From Nitrospiria bacterium (GTDB taxonomy: Bacteria > Nitrospirota > Nitrospiria > JACQBZ01), in the NCBI GenBank assembly GCA_035517655.1, contig DATIYJ010000064.1:1-52451 (forward strand): a stretch of 52,451 nucleotides of DNA, given 5' to 3'. Positions 16,060 through 25,319 of the stretch are shown here, one piece after another. The position numbers and the translations under genes were made by a program. The notes beneath the pieces are model-generated. The model saw only the letters and a list, made by a program, of their open reading frames with translations, made no database searches and was not told the DNA's origin. How positions within the stretch are numbered: position 1 is the first letter of the stretch; each line of letters opens with the position of its first letter.

Positions 16060-18640
16060 GTTTCAAGACCAGATTCCGGTTGGGAGAAACATCCGCTTCG
16101 ATCGTGTCCCCTTCTGCGAAATCTCCCCGGAGCAATTGGAGCGCAAGCGGATTTAAGATGTCCCGTTGGATGATTCGTTTCAGGGGGCGGGCTCCGTAGA
16201 TCGGATCGTAGCCTTCCTCCGCCAGATATTTTTTGGCTCGTTCCGTCAACACGAGCGTGAGTTTCTTCTCGGCCAATCGATGAGCAAGGTTCTTCATCTG
16301 GATTTCGATTATGGACATCAGTTCCGGCAGTTCCAGGGGATGAAAGATGACAATATCATCGATTCGATTCAAAAACTCCGGACGAAATTGCGCGCGAAGC
16401 GCCGCCAGGACGCTTTTGCGCATCTCCTCTTCTTTCGTTCCCGGTTCCTGGATTTGCTGGCTGCCGATATTGGAAGTCATAATGACCACGGTGTTCTTAA
16501 AATCCACGGTGCGGCCCTGCCCGTCCGTCAAGCGGCCGTCGTCCAAGAGTTGCAGGAGGACGTTGAACACTTCGGGATGAGCCTTTTCAATTTCGTCGAA
16601 GAGAACGATGGAGTACGGTTTGCGCCGGACGGCTTCGGTGAGTTGTCCGCCTTCTTCATACCCCACATAGCCCGGGGGAGCCCCAATCAGTCTCGACACG
16701 GCATGTTTTTCCATATACTCGGACATATCGATGCGCACCATGGCCTGTTCATCGTCAAAAAGAAATTGGGCCAGGGCCCGGGCCAATTCGGTTTTGCCGA
16801 CCCCGGTGGGCCCGAGGAAAATAAACGAGCCCATCGGGCGGTTGGGCTCCTGGATGCCGGCCCGACTCCGTCGCACGGCGTTGGAGACGACCGTGATGGC
16901 CTCGTCTTGACCGACGACCCGTTCTTTGAGGCGCTGTTCCATCTTGATCAACTTCTGAATCTCGGTTTCCAGCATTCGGTTGAGCGGGATGCCCGTCCAT
17001 TTTGAGACGATCTCGGCCACGTCTTCTTCATCCACCTCTTCTTTCAACATCTTTTGACGGGACTGCAGATCCTGGAGCCGGCGGTTCTCGGCCTCGAGTT
17101 GCTTGGAGAGGTCGATCAGCCGTCCGTATCGGAGTTCAGCGGCGCGGCCGAGATTCCCTTCGCGTTCGGCTTTGTCCGCTTCGATCCGGGCCCGCTCGAT
17201 TTCTTCTTTGGCACTGCGGATCTTGCGGATGGATTCTTTTTCGGCCTCCCATTGAAGTCGAAGCCGATCCCCGTCTTCTTTGAGATGAGAAATTTCGCGG
17301 TCGATTTTAGCCAGTCGATCTTTGGATGCGGGGTCCTTTTCTTTTTTGATCGCCTCTTTTTCGATTTCAAGCTGTCGAACACGGCGTTCAATTTCATCCA
17401 GCTCCGTGGGCATGCTGTCGATCTCCATCCGAAGCCGAGAGGCCGCTTCATCGATCAAGTCGATGGCCTTGTCGGGAAGAAATCGGTCCGAGATGTAACG
17501 ATGAGAGAGCATGGCGGCGGCCACCAAAGCGGCATCCTTGATCCGGACGCCGTGATGCACCTCGTACCGCTCCTTGAGGCCTCGAAGGATGGAGATCGTG
17601 TCTTCAACGGAGGGTTCCGATACCAGGACCGGCTGGAATCGGCGTTCCAACGCCGCGTCTTTCTCGATGTGTTTACGGTATTCATCCAACGTGGTCGCGC
17701 CGACGCAACGCAGTTCCCCGCGCGCCAGGGCCGGTTTCAGCATGTTGGACGCGTCCATCGCCCCCTCGGCGGAGCCGGCGCCGATCAGCGTATGCAGTTC
17801 GTCGATGAAAAGGATGATGCTGCCCTGGGCCTCCGTAATCTCCCGCAGGACGGCCTTGAGGCGGTCTTCAAACTCCCCGCGGAATTTCGCTCCCGCAATA
17901 AGGGCTCCCAAATCCAGGGCGACGACCTGTTTATTTTTCAGTCCTTCCGGCACATCACCGTTGATGATGCGTTGAGCCAGTCCCTCCGCGATGGCGGTTT
18001 TGCCGACCCCCGGTTCTCCGATTAAGACGGGATTGTTTTTCGTCCGTCGTGAAAGGACCTGAATCACACGACGGATCTCGTCATCGCGTCCGATGACGGG
18101 GTCCAGCTTGCCCCGCCGGGCCAGATCGGTGAGGTTTCGGCCATAGCGTGTCAGCGCTTGGTATTTATCCTCCGGGTTTTGGTCCGTGATCCGCTGGGAT
18201 CCCCGAATGGTCACCAAGGAGGTCAGCACCCGTTCCCTGGTCACACCGTGCCGCTTCAGCAGTTCTGAGGCAAATCCGTTGCCGGCCAGAATTCCCAAGA
18301 AAATGTGTTCGACGCTGATGTATTCATCCCGGAGTTGGCCCGCCTCGATCTGGGCTTGATCGAAGGTCTGGTTGAGCCGGGGCGTGGCGTACAATTGGCC
18401 GATTCCGGTTCCGGAAATCCGCGGGCGGTCTTTTAGATTTTGAAGGAGTTCCTTGCGCAACACCTCCGGGTCGACGCCCAATTTCTTTAACAACGGGACG
18501 GCGATCCCTTCCGACTGGTTTAAAAGAGACAGCAGGAGATGTTCGACATCGACCTGTTGATGTTGGTTCTGTTCGGCCGTTTTTTGAGCGTCGATCACGG
18601 CCTCTTGCGCTTTGATTGTGAGCCGGTCAAATTGAATCAT
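16028..18640 (-). CDS. clpB: ATP-dependent disaggregase ClpB
   Basis: 870 residues with the full ClpB architecture. It has an N domain ([20 protein letters not shown]), a first AAA+ module (Walker A GEPGVGKT at about 208-215), a long coiled-coil M domain rich in Glu/Lys/Arg, and a second AAA+ module ([14 protein letters not shown]). The C-terminal D2 small domain completes it. With DnaK it resolubilises aggregates. The frame is open about 90 codons further upstream, but the ATG at 18640 gives the family N-terminus. hsp20 lies 79 bases upstream on the same strand and a terminator overlaps the stop. Confidence 0.97.
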   Translation of the reverse strand: MIQFDRLTIKAQEAVIDAQKTAEQNQHQQVDVEHLLLSLLNQSEGIAVPLLKKLGVDPEVLRKELLQNLKDRPRISGTGIGQLYATPRLNQTFDQAQIEAGQLRDEYISVEHIFLGILAGNGFASELLKRHGVTRERVLTSLVTIRGSQRITDQNPEDKYQALTRYGRNLTDLARRGKLDPVIGRDDEIRRVIQVLSRRTKNNPVLIGEPGVGKTAIAEGLAQRIINGDVPEGLKNKQVVALDLGALIAGAKFRGEFEDRLKAVLREITEAQGSIILFIDELHTLIGAGSAEGAMDASNMLKPALARGELRCVGATTLDEYRKHIEKDAALERRFQPVLVSEPSVEDTISILRGLKERYEVHHGVRIKDAALVAAAMLSHRYISDRFLPDKAIDLIDEAASRLRMEIDSMPTELDEIERRVRQLEIEKEAIKKEKDPASKDRLAKIDREISHLKEDGDRLRLQWEAEKESIRKIRSAKEEIERARIEADKAEREGNLGRAAELRYGRLIDLSKQLEAENRRLQDLQSRQKMLKEEVDEEDVAEIVSKWTGIPLNRMLETEIQKLIKMEQRLKERVVGQDEAITVVSNAVRRSRAGIQEPNRPMGSFIFLGPTGVGKTELARALAQFLFDDEQAMVRIDMSEYMEKHAVSRLIGAPPGYVGYEEGGQLTEAVRRKPYSIVLFDEIEKAHPEVFNVLLQLLDDGRLTDGQGRTVDFKNTVVIMTSNIGSQQIQEPGTKEEEMRKSVLAALRAQFRPEFLNRIDDIVIFHPLELPELMSIIEIQMKNLAHRLAEKKLTLVLTERAKKYLAEEGYDPIYGARPLKRIIQRDILNPLALQLLRGDFAEGDTIEADVSPNRNLVLKRTRPNGPVLS

Positions 18641-18719
18641 CGGGTTTCTCTGTCCGCTGAATAAAACCGCTCCGGGTCCCGGCGCGCGGCATGGATTGAC
18701 GACGAAACCGTCTCCGGTC

Positions 18720-19172
18720 TTATTTTTTAATCTCGATCGGGATGGGTTTGGACTCCATCGACCGGGCCTTCGGCAGCTTGACCTCCAGAATGCCGTCCTT
18801 GAGTTTGGCGCTGATCCCGGATTGATCCACAATGCCGGGAAGCGTGAAGGATCTTGAAAAGGTGCCGTACGAGCGTTCAATGCGGTGATAGTTTTCCTTC
18901 TTCGTTTCCTTTTCAAACCGGCGCTCCCCCTTCAGGATCAGGGCGTCGTCTTTAATCTGCAAATCGACGTCTTCCAGCCGCACGCCGGGAAGCTCCGCCT
19001 TCAGAATAATCGCGTCTTCTTTTTCCATGATGTCGACCACGGGTGTCCAGGTGCCTTGGGAAACGTCGCCGAGTTGACTGGTCGAACGAACCAGGCTGTC
19101 TTCAAACAGTTTGTTCATCCGTTCCTGAAGGGACAACAGGTCACGGAAAGGATCCCATTGAATGGGCGGCAT
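18720..19172 (-). CDS. Small heat shock protein, Hsp20 family
   Basis: 150 residues with an alpha-crystallin domain at about 40-135: [20 protein letters not shown], then [26 protein letters not shown] and a C-terminal PIPIEI anchoring motif. It is an ATP-independent holdase that hands clients to ClpB/DnaK. It is the first gene of an hsp20-clpB unit with its own promoter. No CIRCE element is seen. Confidence 0.95.
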   Translation of the reverse strand: MPPIQWDPFRDLLSLQERMNKLFEDSLVRSTSQLGDVSQGTWTPVVDIMEKEDAIILKAELPGVRLEDVDLQIKDDALILKGERRFEKETKKENYHRIERSYGTFSRSFTLPGIVDQSGISAKLKDGILEVKLPKARSMESKPIPIEIKK

Positions 19173-19253
19173 CGCGCGCTCCTTGACTCAATCGTTATCC
19201 GATCGATTAATACGGGCCGTTCAAAGATTGGAGATTTAGAGATTTCGATAGGT

Positions 19254-19282
19254 ATTATAAAATCATCGTATTTTACAGTCAA
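19254..19282 (-). promoter_or_regulatory. Promoter of hsp20-clpB
   Basis: TTGACT (19282-19277), 17 nt, TATAAT (19259-19254) on the minus strand. It is a housekeeping-type promoter; I see no heat-shock sigma consensus or CIRCE repeat in the 190-base intergenic region. Confidence 0.75.
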
Positions 19283-19323
19283 GACAAGACTGTCAGATCC
19301 CGCGGTGTGATGCTCCAAATGTG

Positions 19324-19352
19324 TTGACACCTTTCACGGTGAATGATATCCT
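19324..19352 (+). promoter_or_regulatory. Near-leaderless promoter of the transglycosylase gene
   Basis: TTGACA (19324-19329), 17 nt, TATCCT (19347-19352). The ATG at 19362 follows after nine bases with no Shine-Dalgarno. Confidence 0.65.
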
Positions 19353-19361
19353 TAAATCAGT

Positions 19362-20138
19362 ATGAATAATCAGGAGATAGCTTTTCAGAAGGAGGCGTCG
19401 GTCTACGAATTCAAACGGCCGACCCTTCTCGGCGTGCCCACTGGACTCGGCGGAGTCGCTTCATTCGCCGCTGTCCTGGTGCTGGGTTGCCTGATCGGCC
19501 GGACCGATTGCGCGGCGGGTGATGTTTATCAATTCATCGATTCCGCCGGGGTGGTTCATTTCTCCAACGTCCCGGTCGATCCGCGGTACCGACAGATTCG
19601 GGTGCCGGTCCCGGTCGCTCCGGTCCGTCTGGAGGACATACACGAGACGATCCTGAGCGCCGCCCGCCGATACCGCGTGGATCCGGCCTTGGTCAAGGCC
19701 GTCATCAAGGTGGAATCGGATTTTGACCCGCATGCGGTTTCGGATGCCGGCGCCATGGGCCTGATGCAGTTGATGCCGGCCACGGCGTCCACCTTGGATG
19801 TCCAAAACCCGTTCAATCCCGCCGAAAATATTTCCGGTGGCGTTAAGCATTTAAGCTATCTACTGGGGCGGTTCAATGGAGATCTGACATTGGCGCTGGC
19901 GGCCTACCATGCCGGGGAAAAGACCGTTACCCACTACAACCAGGTTCCGCCCATCGAAAAGACGCATCGCTATATTCAAAAAGTGCTCGCGGCTTATAAA
20001 ACGTACCGCGGAAAAGAGTCCGCTCGAAAGTCCATTTATAAAGTTTTATCGCCTGACGGCCGCGTGATCTACACCAATGTTCCGGAGCAGTATCAAGACA
20101 CCCGGCGCTACCGGGTGGCTTACACCCAAGCCCCCTGA
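19362..20138 (+). CDS. Lytic transglycosylase (DUF4124 plus SLT domain)
   Basis: Cleaves peptidoglycan glycan strands. 258 residues: a hydrophobic export segment (FAAVLVLGCLIG, with cleavage likely near DCAAG), a DUF4124-like motif (DVYQFIDSAGVVHFSNVP), and an Slt70-type domain. That domain has catalytic Glu in AVIKVESDFDPHAVS, GAMGLMQLMPAT, the AAYHAGEKTV loop and ETH-like IEKTHRYIQ. The C-terminus ends in a second short DUF4124-like repeat (YKVLSPDGRVIYTNVP). Its 3' end overlaps the convergent nadB by 19 bases. A GTG at 19434 would give a shorter signal peptide but lacks a ribosome site. Confidence 0.88.
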   Translation: MNNQEIAFQKEASVYEFKRPTLLGVPTGLGGVASFAAVLVLGCLIGRTDCAAGDVYQFIDSAGVVHFSNVPVDPRYRQIRVPVPVAPVRLEDIHETILSAARRYRVDPALVKAVIKVESDFDPHAVSDAGAMGLMQLMPATASTLDVQNPFNPAENISGGVKHLSYLLGRFNGDLTLALAAYHAGEKTVTHYNQVPPIEKTHRYIQKVLAAYKTYRGKESARKSIYKVLSPDGRVIYTNVPEQYQDTRRYRVAYTQAP

Positions 20139-21724
20139 GGATGATCCGAACGCCGGAATTCAATATGACGGAGGTCGGGCCGTTTCCCCGGTTTGGGATC
20201 ATCCGAACGGTAATGCACTCCGATGCTGCTCTTCCTCAACAACGCCGCCCGCACGATCATGGAAGCCACGGTCGCCGTGTTCTTGAATTCGCCTTCCTGC
20301 CGGGAAACGACGGGCGCGGTCATGAGGAATTTCCACTGCTCCAAAACCTTCAAGGCGTTCATCAGCGATGCCCGATCTCGAACAATGCCGACCCGGTCCC
20401 ACATCGTTTCCTTAAGCCGGTGAGCGGCCGGCTCCAACGAGGCCGGGAAGACCGATTGACGGGTGATCCATTCGGATCGGTTTTTTTCAAAGACGGACCG
20501 AATCTCGGAGGACTTCACCGCGTCCTTCCGAGCGAAGGCGATCATCGCCTTGCCCGCCCGGGCGCCGAAGACCAACCCTTCCAGCAAGGAGTTGCTCGCC
20601 AGCCGATTGGCGCCGTGAATGCCGCTGCAGGCCACTTCACCCGCGGCAAATAAACCGTCCAGGGAGGTCGCGCCGGTCAGAGACGTCTTGGCTCCTCCGA
20701 TCATGAAGTGGGCGCTTGGCGCGACCGGGATGGGCGTATTCGTGATGTCGAAGCCGTACCGCAAACAGGTCTGAGTGACGGTCGGAAACCTTGCGCGAAT
20801 ATAATCGGCCTTCAAGTGCGTGATATCCAAATAGACATGAGAGGTATGACCGGACCGCATCTCTTGCCAAATGGCCCGGCTGACGACGTCGCGCGTGGCC
20901 AACTCCCCGGCGGGATCGTATCTTTTCATGAAGGTTTTCCCCCGGGCGTTGCGAAGAACCGCTCCCTCGCCCCGCAAAGCTTCGGTCAGGAGAAAGGCGG
21001 GGGCGTTGGCGACGGCGAGTGCCGTCGGATGGAATTGGACGAATTCCATGTCCTCGAGGACGCAGCCGGCGCGGTAAGCCATGGCCATTCCGTCCCCCGT
21101 GGCGACGGGAGGATTGGTGGTGCGAGAGTAAACCTGGCCGGCGCCGCCGGTGGCCAGCAAGACGGTTTTAGCCCCGATCACGCGAACGCTTCCGGATTCG
21201 GATAATAAAACGGCCCCGAGGCACCGCCCTTTGTGGACCAGCAGATCGGAGGTGAAATGCCGCGGAAGCCAGCGGATCGTTCGAAGCGGTCGGGTCTTTG
21301 TCAGCAACGTCCTCATAATCTCGGTTCCGGTCGCGTCTCCCCGCCGTAGAATGCGGGCGTAACGGTGGGCGGCTTCCCGGGCCATGACATAACGGTCTCC
21401 TTGCCGATCGAATCGGGCGCCCCACCGGATCAGTTCCCGGACCCGGGGGGGACCTTCTTTGACTAAAACCTCGACCACCTCCGATCGGCAGAGGCCCTTG
21501 CCGGCCGCGAGGGTGTCGGCCATGTGCGCCTCCACGCTGTCCGGGGAATCAAGCGCGACCGCGATCCCGCCCTGGGCGAATTCCGAGGCGCTCTCCTCCG
21601 GGTTTCCTTTGTTGACAATGACGACCCGACCGTGGCGTCCCAACTCGATGGCCGCCCGAACGCCGGCGATGCCGCTGCCGATGACGAGAAAATCCGTCAG
21701 ATCGATTTGGGACGAAGGGCTCAT
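20120..21724 (-). CDS. nadB: L-aspartate oxidase
   Basis: Flavoenzyme oxidising L-aspartate to iminoaspartate, the first step of de novo NAD synthesis. 534 residues with the FAD site VIGSGIAGVRAAIELG, ASEFAQGGIAVAL, the catalytic region VQFHPTAL and LTEALRGEGAVLRN, GEVACSGIHGANRLASNSL and a helical C-terminal domain. All are diagnostic of NadB within the succinate dehydrogenase flavoprotein family. The start overlaps the stop of the upstream lipoprotein by four bases. nadA and nadC are not nearby. Confidence 0.96.
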   Translation of the reverse strand: MSPSSQIDLTDFLVIGSGIAGVRAAIELGRHGRVVIVNKGNPEESASEFAQGGIAVALDSPDSVEAHMADTLAAGKGLCRSEVVEVLVKEGPPRVRELIRWGARFDRQGDRYVMAREAAHRYARILRRGDATGTEIMRTLLTKTRPLRTIRWLPRHFTSDLLVHKGRCLGAVLLSESGSVRVIGAKTVLLATGGAGQVYSRTTNPPVATGDGMAMAYRAGCVLEDMEFVQFHPTALAVANAPAFLLTEALRGEGAVLRNARGKTFMKRYDPAGELATRDVVSRAIWQEMRSGHTSHVYLDITHLKADYIRARFPTVTQTCLRYGFDITNTPIPVAPSAHFMIGGAKTSLTGATSLDGLFAAGEVACSGIHGANRLASNSLLEGLVFGARAGKAMIAFARKDAVKSSEIRSVFEKNRSEWITRQSVFPASLEPAAHRLKETMWDRVGIVRDRASLMNALKVLEQWKFLMTAPVVSRQEGEFKNTATVASMIVRAALLRKSSIGVHYRSDDPKPGKRPDLRHIEFRRSDHPQGAWV

Positions 21725-22188
21725 GGCGGTGAGGCGGGGACCGTTGCGGGGGCGGTGAAAGGATCGTCTCCATCGATGGTTTGCAGGCGGAGATCCGATT
21801 TGCCGGTGAGATGGAAAAGCGCGTTACCCCGGAGCTTAACCGGACCGGTTTTTTCGGGGGTCCAATGAAGTTCCCAGTGAAATGAAACCTGAATGTCGTT
21901 GTCTTGAAGCACGATCCGGTCGATCATAAATTCCAGGCGGAGGGCGCTCGCGGAAGTCAGGAACGAAGCGATCGCGCGAAGGTCGTCTTCGTGCGCGGCG
22001 GGGTACAGGGATGAGAACGCTCGGACATTCTTGCTCTCATACGTCACGCGCAGGTTCTCGACGAAGGCGTCGATTTGCAGAAGGCGCTTTGCATCGTCGG
22101 TGGGTTTGACCGGCGCATGTTCGCATCCCGAAAGCGACAGCCAACTTCCGATCAGAATCACGAACACGACACGGTATTTTATCGGCAT
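21721..22188 (-). CDS. Small lipoprotein of unknown function
   Basis: 155 residues: signal peptide MPIKYRVVFVILIGSWLSLSGC with a lipobox (LSGC), then a compact domain (VENLRVTYESKNVRAFSSLY, and HWELHWTPEKTGPVKLRGNA) that could adopt an NTF2-like fold; that is a guess. An ATG three codons upstream overlaps the -10 box, so the second ATG (22188) must be the start. It overlaps nadB by ATGA, and the pair is probably co-transcribed. Confidence 0.75.
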   Translation of the reverse strand: MPIKYRVVFVILIGSWLSLSGCEHAPVKPTDDAKRLLQIDAFVENLRVTYESKNVRAFSSLYPAAHEDDLRAIASFLTSASALRLEFMIDRIVLQDNDIQVSFHWELHWTPEKTGPVKLRGNALFHLTGKSDLRLQTIDGDDPFTAPATVPASPP

Positions 22189-22195
22189 GCGGGGC

Positions 22196-22225
22196 ATTAT
22201 ACGGTGGACCTTCGGGCCAGGTCAA
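22196..22225 (-). promoter_or_regulatory. Leaderless promoter of the lipoprotein-nadB unit
   Basis: TTGACC (22225-22220), 18 nt, TATAAT (22201-22196), then seven bases to the ATG at 22188 with no Shine-Dalgarno. Confidence 0.75.
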
Positions 22226-22243
22226 GGTCGTTGGGGATTGTTC

Positions 22244-22277
22244 TTGACATGCCTCGATCCGTATGTTAGGAAACATA
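22244..22277 (+). promoter_or_regulatory. Promoter and palindromic operator of the UspA gene
   Basis: TTGACA (22244-22249), 17 nt, TAGGAA (22267-22272). A perfect inverted repeat TATGTT-AGGA-AACATA (22262-22277) covers the -10 box, where a bound repressor would block RNA polymerase. Confidence 0.55.
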
Positions 22278-22320
22278 CCGACCCGCGATGAGGCCTGCGG
22301 GTGTTTTCAGGGGATAACGG

Positions 22321-23268
22321 ATGAAGATTTTAATGTGCACCGATGGTCAGCCGTACGCGGAGGAGGCGATCCGGTTCGGTGGACGATTCGCCCACGGACT
22401 GGACGCGGATGTGACGGTTCTGTTTGTGCGCCCCTCGGTTTCCCGTGGAGACTCGATTCGCCTGAACACGGCTCGAAAGAAGATGGGGGAATGGAATCCG
22501 GACGTTCCGTCTGTGGAAAACCTCAAGCGCGCAAAAGAAATCTTGGTGGAGAGCGGTTTGGTGCCTTTCTCGTCCGAAAGGGATGCCGGCGTTCGTCAGA
22601 CCTTCCGGGAGTCCGCGGAGGGGGGCGTTGAACTGCATTGGGTCGGCCGTCGTACCGAACGTGTGCGGTTGAAGCTTCGCGAAGGCGAATCGGCCGAACA
22701 AATCCTGACGGAGGCCCGTCGCGGACGCTATGACTTGGTCCTGACGGGATCCCGAGGCCATGAAGGGATCGCCAGTTACTTTGTGGGCAGCACGGCGCTT
22801 CGGATCGCCGAATTTGCACCCTGTTCGGTTTTGATCGCCAAGAACATTCGCGAGAGCCACGACTTTCTGATGTGCACGGATGGCTCGAGGTTGGCCGAAA
22901 AGGCCGAGTTGTTCGGCGCCCAGATTGCCCAGGCCTTGAATGCGCGGGTGACGGTTCTGTCCGTCGCTTCCGAGCCGTCCGGGCTCAAAGCCGCCCAGGA
23001 ACAGGTCCGACGGGCCGAAATGATCCTGGCCCAGTTGGGGGTTCAGGCCGACGTTGAGACGCGCGTCGGCCGTCCCTCGGAAGTGATCATTGACAAGGCC
23101 AAGAATCATGACATCGTGGTCATGGGGGCCAGCGGCAGCTCGGCCGTCAGGCGGTTTTTCCTGGGAAGCGTTCCGCTCAAAGTGATCGAATACGGCGCCT
23201 GTCCGGTCCTACTGGTTCGTGCAAAGCCCGGGTCCAAGCGGCGCGGCACCGATCGCGGCGGAAATTGA
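22321..23268 (+). CDS. Tandem universal stress protein
   Basis: 315 residues made of two UspA domains. Domain 1 (about 1-180) starts MKILMCTDGQPYAEEAIRFG and ends with GSRGHEGIASYFVGSTALRI and CSVLIAK. Domain 2 (about 180-305) starts DFLMCTDGSRLAEKAELFG and ends with the ATP-binding signature MGASGSSAVRRFFLGSVPLK and CPVLLVRAK. Such proteins bind ATP or act in stress survival. AGGGG precedes the ATG. A palindrome overlaps its promoter. Confidence 0.93.
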   Translation: MKILMCTDGQPYAEEAIRFGGRFAHGLDADVTVLFVRPSVSRGDSIRLNTARKKMGEWNPDVPSVENLKRAKEILVESGLVPFSSERDAGVRQTFRESAEGGVELHWVGRRTERVRLKLREGESAEQILTEARRGRYDLVLTGSRGHEGIASYFVGSTALRIAEFAPCSVLIAKNIRESHDFLMCTDGSRLAEKAELFGAQIAQALNARVTVLSVASEPSGLKAAQEQVRRAEMILAQLGVQADVETRVGRPSEVIIDKAKNHDIVVMGASGSSAVRRFFLGSVPLKVIEYGACPVLLVRAKPGSKRRGTDRGGN

Positions 23269-23287
23269 AGCCGCGGACGATGGGGAG

Positions 23288-23316
23288 TTGCCTTTTGCGG
23301 AAGATATCGATAGAAT
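23288..23316 (+). promoter_or_regulatory. Promoter of the AURKAIP1/COX24 gene
   Basis: TTGCCT (23288-23293), 17 nt, TAGAAT (23311-23316), followed by GAGGAGGG (23327-23334) six bases before the ATG. A dedicated strong promoter and ribosome site suit a ribosomal component. Confidence 0.6.
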
Positions 23317-23339
23317 AATCGCTCCAGAGGAGGGTGTCC

Positions 23340-23435
23340 ATGTCGAGAGTGGTTAAGAAACGGCGCAAAAAAATGCGAAAACACAAATACCGAAAGCTCA
23401 GAAAAAAGATGCGCCACCAACGACGGAAGCACTAA
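23340..23435 (+). CDS. AURKAIP1/COX24-domain protein (31 residues, bS22/mS38-like)
   Basis: A tiny gene with ATG at 23340 and TAA at 23433-23435 encoding MSRVVKKRRKKMRKHKYRKL followed by RKKMRHQRRKH. It is two-thirds Lys/Arg. The pattern VxKKRRKKMRKHKxRKLRKxMRHQRRK is the AURKAIP1/COX24 domain, found at the C-terminus of mitochondrial small-subunit protein mS38 and in short bacterial proteins, including bS22 of actinobacteria. Expected location: small ribosomal subunit. It has a strong Shine-Dalgarno and its own promoter. Confidence 0.88.
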   Translation: MSRVVKKRRKKMRKHKYRKLRKKMRHQRRKH

Positions 23436-23542
23436 GCGTCAGTTGCCTCGCGCCGAACGGTCAAGTGCGTCTTCGTCGACGTTCCGTGACCGATCCCGAT
23501 GCATGGTTGTCAATTCACCCTACCCGAAGGGAAGGACACGAG

Positions 23543-23773
23543 ATGGCCGCAGGTAAAAAAGTGTGTGTAAAGGTTCGAACCGTATACGCAAGCTACGTGG
23601 GCATTCTCCTCATCCCGCCCATGCGCAAAAGGGTTTCGGACGTTTTGAACGAGGAAGACCGGACCTTCATTAATCTGACGGATGTCCAGATCGACGGTTC
23701 AAGCGAGAAGGTCCCGTATATCTCGATCAACAAAGACATGATCGAGTCCATTATCGAGAACCCTGATCGATGA
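23543..23773 (+). CDS. Small conserved protein of unknown function upstream of lipA
   Basis: 76 residues, [20 protein letters not shown] onward; mostly short beta-strands with a central [20 protein letters not shown]. It has the look of a small beta-barrel (PilZ- or Sm-like, possibly the DUF6812 group), but I am not certain of the family. AAGGA precedes the ATG; an upstream in-frame GTG is not needed. Its stop overlaps the lipA ATG by four bases, so the two are co-translated. Confidence 0.75.
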   Translation: MAAGKKVCVKVRTVYASYVGILLIPPMRKRVSDVLNEEDRTFINLTDVQIDGSSEKVPYISINKDMIESIIENPDR

Positions 23774-24672
23774 GCCCGCTTTCCCCTGGCGGATTTCCCC
23801 GAGACCGATCGCGGTTGCCGCCGTGGTTTCGGGTTCGGGCCTATCCGGGTCCGCGTTATCAGGGGATGAAAAACCTGGTTCACGATTTAAAACTTCACAC
23901 CGTGTGCGAAGAGGCCCGCTGTCCGAATGTGTGGGATTGTTGGAACCGCGGAACGGCCACCTTCATGATCCTCGGTGATGTCTGTACGCGAAGCTGCGGC
24001 TTTTGCGCGGTCGCCACCGGGCGGCCGATCGAGCCGGACCTGGATGAACCCCGGCGGGTGGCTCAAGCGGTCCGGGCCTTGAGCCTGCGTCATGCCGTGA
24101 TCACCTCGGTGAACCGGGATGAATTGGCCGACGGCGGCGCGGCGATCTTTGCCGAGACGATTCGAGCGATCCGGAGGCTGCAGGATTGCGCGATCGAGGT
24201 TCTGATCCCGGATTTCAAAGGGTCGCACGAGGCGCAGGACCGGATTTTTGAAGCCCGGCCGGACATCCTCAATCACAACACCGAAACCGTTCCCCGTCTG
24301 TATCGATCGGTGCGTCCTCAGGGAAAATATTCCTGGAGCCTTGAGCTCGTTTCACGGGCCAAGCAGGCAGGCCTCGTCACCAAAAGCGGGCTGATGGTGG
24401 GCTTGGGCGAGACGGGCGAGGAAGTTCGCGCCGTGATGGCCGATCTCGTTTCGTCCGGCTGCGATATCCTGACGCTGGGTCAGTATCTGCAACCGACGCC
24501 CAACCATCTTCCCGTGATCCGGTATTATCTTCCGGAAGAGTTTTCTTCTTTGAAGGAAGACGGCCTTCGCCTCGGGTTCCGACACGTCGAATCCGGGCCC
24601 TTGGTCCGAAGCTCCTACCACGCCGAGGAACAGAGCGGACGGATGGCTGAGAAAGAGATCGAGCGCCGGTAA
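23770..24672 (+). CDS. lipA: Lipoyl synthase
   Basis: Radical-SAM enzyme inserting two sulfurs into protein-bound octanoate. 300 residues with both clusters: the auxiliary cluster [13 protein letters not shown] (about 45-57) and the SAM cluster CTRSCGFC (about 72-79). The C-terminal SSYHAEE supplies the serine ligand (RSSYHAEEQ). An N-terminal extension of about 20 basic residues precedes the [11 protein letters not shown] motif. The ATG overlaps the upstream stop (ATGA). No lipB is nearby. Confidence 0.97.
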   Translation: MSPLSPGGFPRDRSRLPPWFRVRAYPGPRYQGMKNLVHDLKLHTVCEEARCPNVWDCWNRGTATFMILGDVCTRSCGFCAVATGRPIEPDLDEPRRVAQAVRALSLRHAVITSVNRDELADGGAAIFAETIRAIRRLQDCAIEVLIPDFKGSHEAQDRIFEARPDILNHNTETVPRLYRSVRPQGKYSWSLELVSRAKQAGLVTKSGLMVGLGETGEEVRAVMADLVSSGCDILTLGQYLQPTPNHLPVIRYYLPEEFSSLKEDGLRLGFRHVESGPLVRSSYHAEEQSGRMAEKEIERR

Positions 24673-25058
24673 ACCTGCCGAAGGCCGGCATAGCGTCCCT
24701 CTCCCTGATATAAATCCGCTTGCAAAAAATCCCGGATTCCGTATATTCCCTATCCTGTCCTGCCTCAGAACCGGAATCCGGCATCCCGGATTCATGAAGG
24801 CGTGGTATGCCCCGTTCCGATCAACAGAGCCGTCAATGGCAAATTCTTACATTCCATAAATGTCAATGGGACGGCGACCCTCCGACCGCCGTATTATCGG
24901 GCAACTTTATGAAAAGAGATGCCGGTGAAAGCAGGGAGTTCGTCCGAGGAAGGTTCTGCCGCCTTCACCTGTTTGAAAAGTTCGTCCACCGTTTTGTCGA
25001 TATTGATTGCGGTGGGTCCTGGGATACTACGGGTGCCGCATTTGGGACGGAGAGCGGT
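24673..25058. other. Intergenic region between lipA and the toxin-antitoxin pair
   Basis: 386 bases with no convincing independent gene. It contains a 5-bp hairpin TGCCG/CGGCA at about 24678-24692 just after lipA, and a 10-bp perfect inverted repeat CCGGATTCCG (24732-24741) and CGGAATCCGG (24772-24781), with a third partial copy at 24785. On the minus strand, 54 sense codons continue in the toxin frame after its TGA (25058-24894). Confidence 0.5.
24732..24781. repeat. Inverted repeat, 10-bp arms
   Basis: CCGGATTCCG at 24732-24741 and its exact reverse complement at 24772-24781, 30 bases apart. There is no T tract, so it is not an intrinsic terminator. Confidence 0.6.
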
Positions 25059-25319
25059 TCAGTAGACATGTCGGCGATGTTTCACCGTGAGAACAAAGAC
25101 CGTTTTGGAGGAGGCATGTGTTTCGTAGACGATCCGCCAGTCGCCCACGCGAAGGGAAAATTCTCCTTTGTGGTTGCCCACCAACGGTTTTCCCATTCGA
25201 GGGTCGTCCGCAAGCGATTCCAGGTTGTTGAGAATCCGATCGTAAAGCCGCCGGTCGGCGCGGGAAAGAGCGAGAAGATCTTTTTCGGCTTCCCGCGCAA
25301 GACGGACGGCATATCTCAT
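25059..25319 (-). CDS. RelE/ParE-superfamily toxin
   Basis: 86 residues: YAVRLAREAEKDLLALSRAD, NNLESLADDPRMGKPLVGNH, then FSLRVGDWRIVYETH and VFVLTVKHRRHVY. This is the compact RelE-type mRNA interferase fold, with the characteristic RVGDWRIVYE and the terminal basic HRRxVY. Its ATG overlaps the antitoxin stop by four bases, the standard antitoxin-first operon. It should cleave mRNA at the ribosome when free of antitoxin. Confidence 0.9.
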   Translation of the reverse strand: MRYAVRLAREAEKDLLALSRADRRLYDRILNNLESLADDPRMGKPLVGNHKGEFSLRVGDWRIVYETHASSKTVFVLTVKHRRHVY

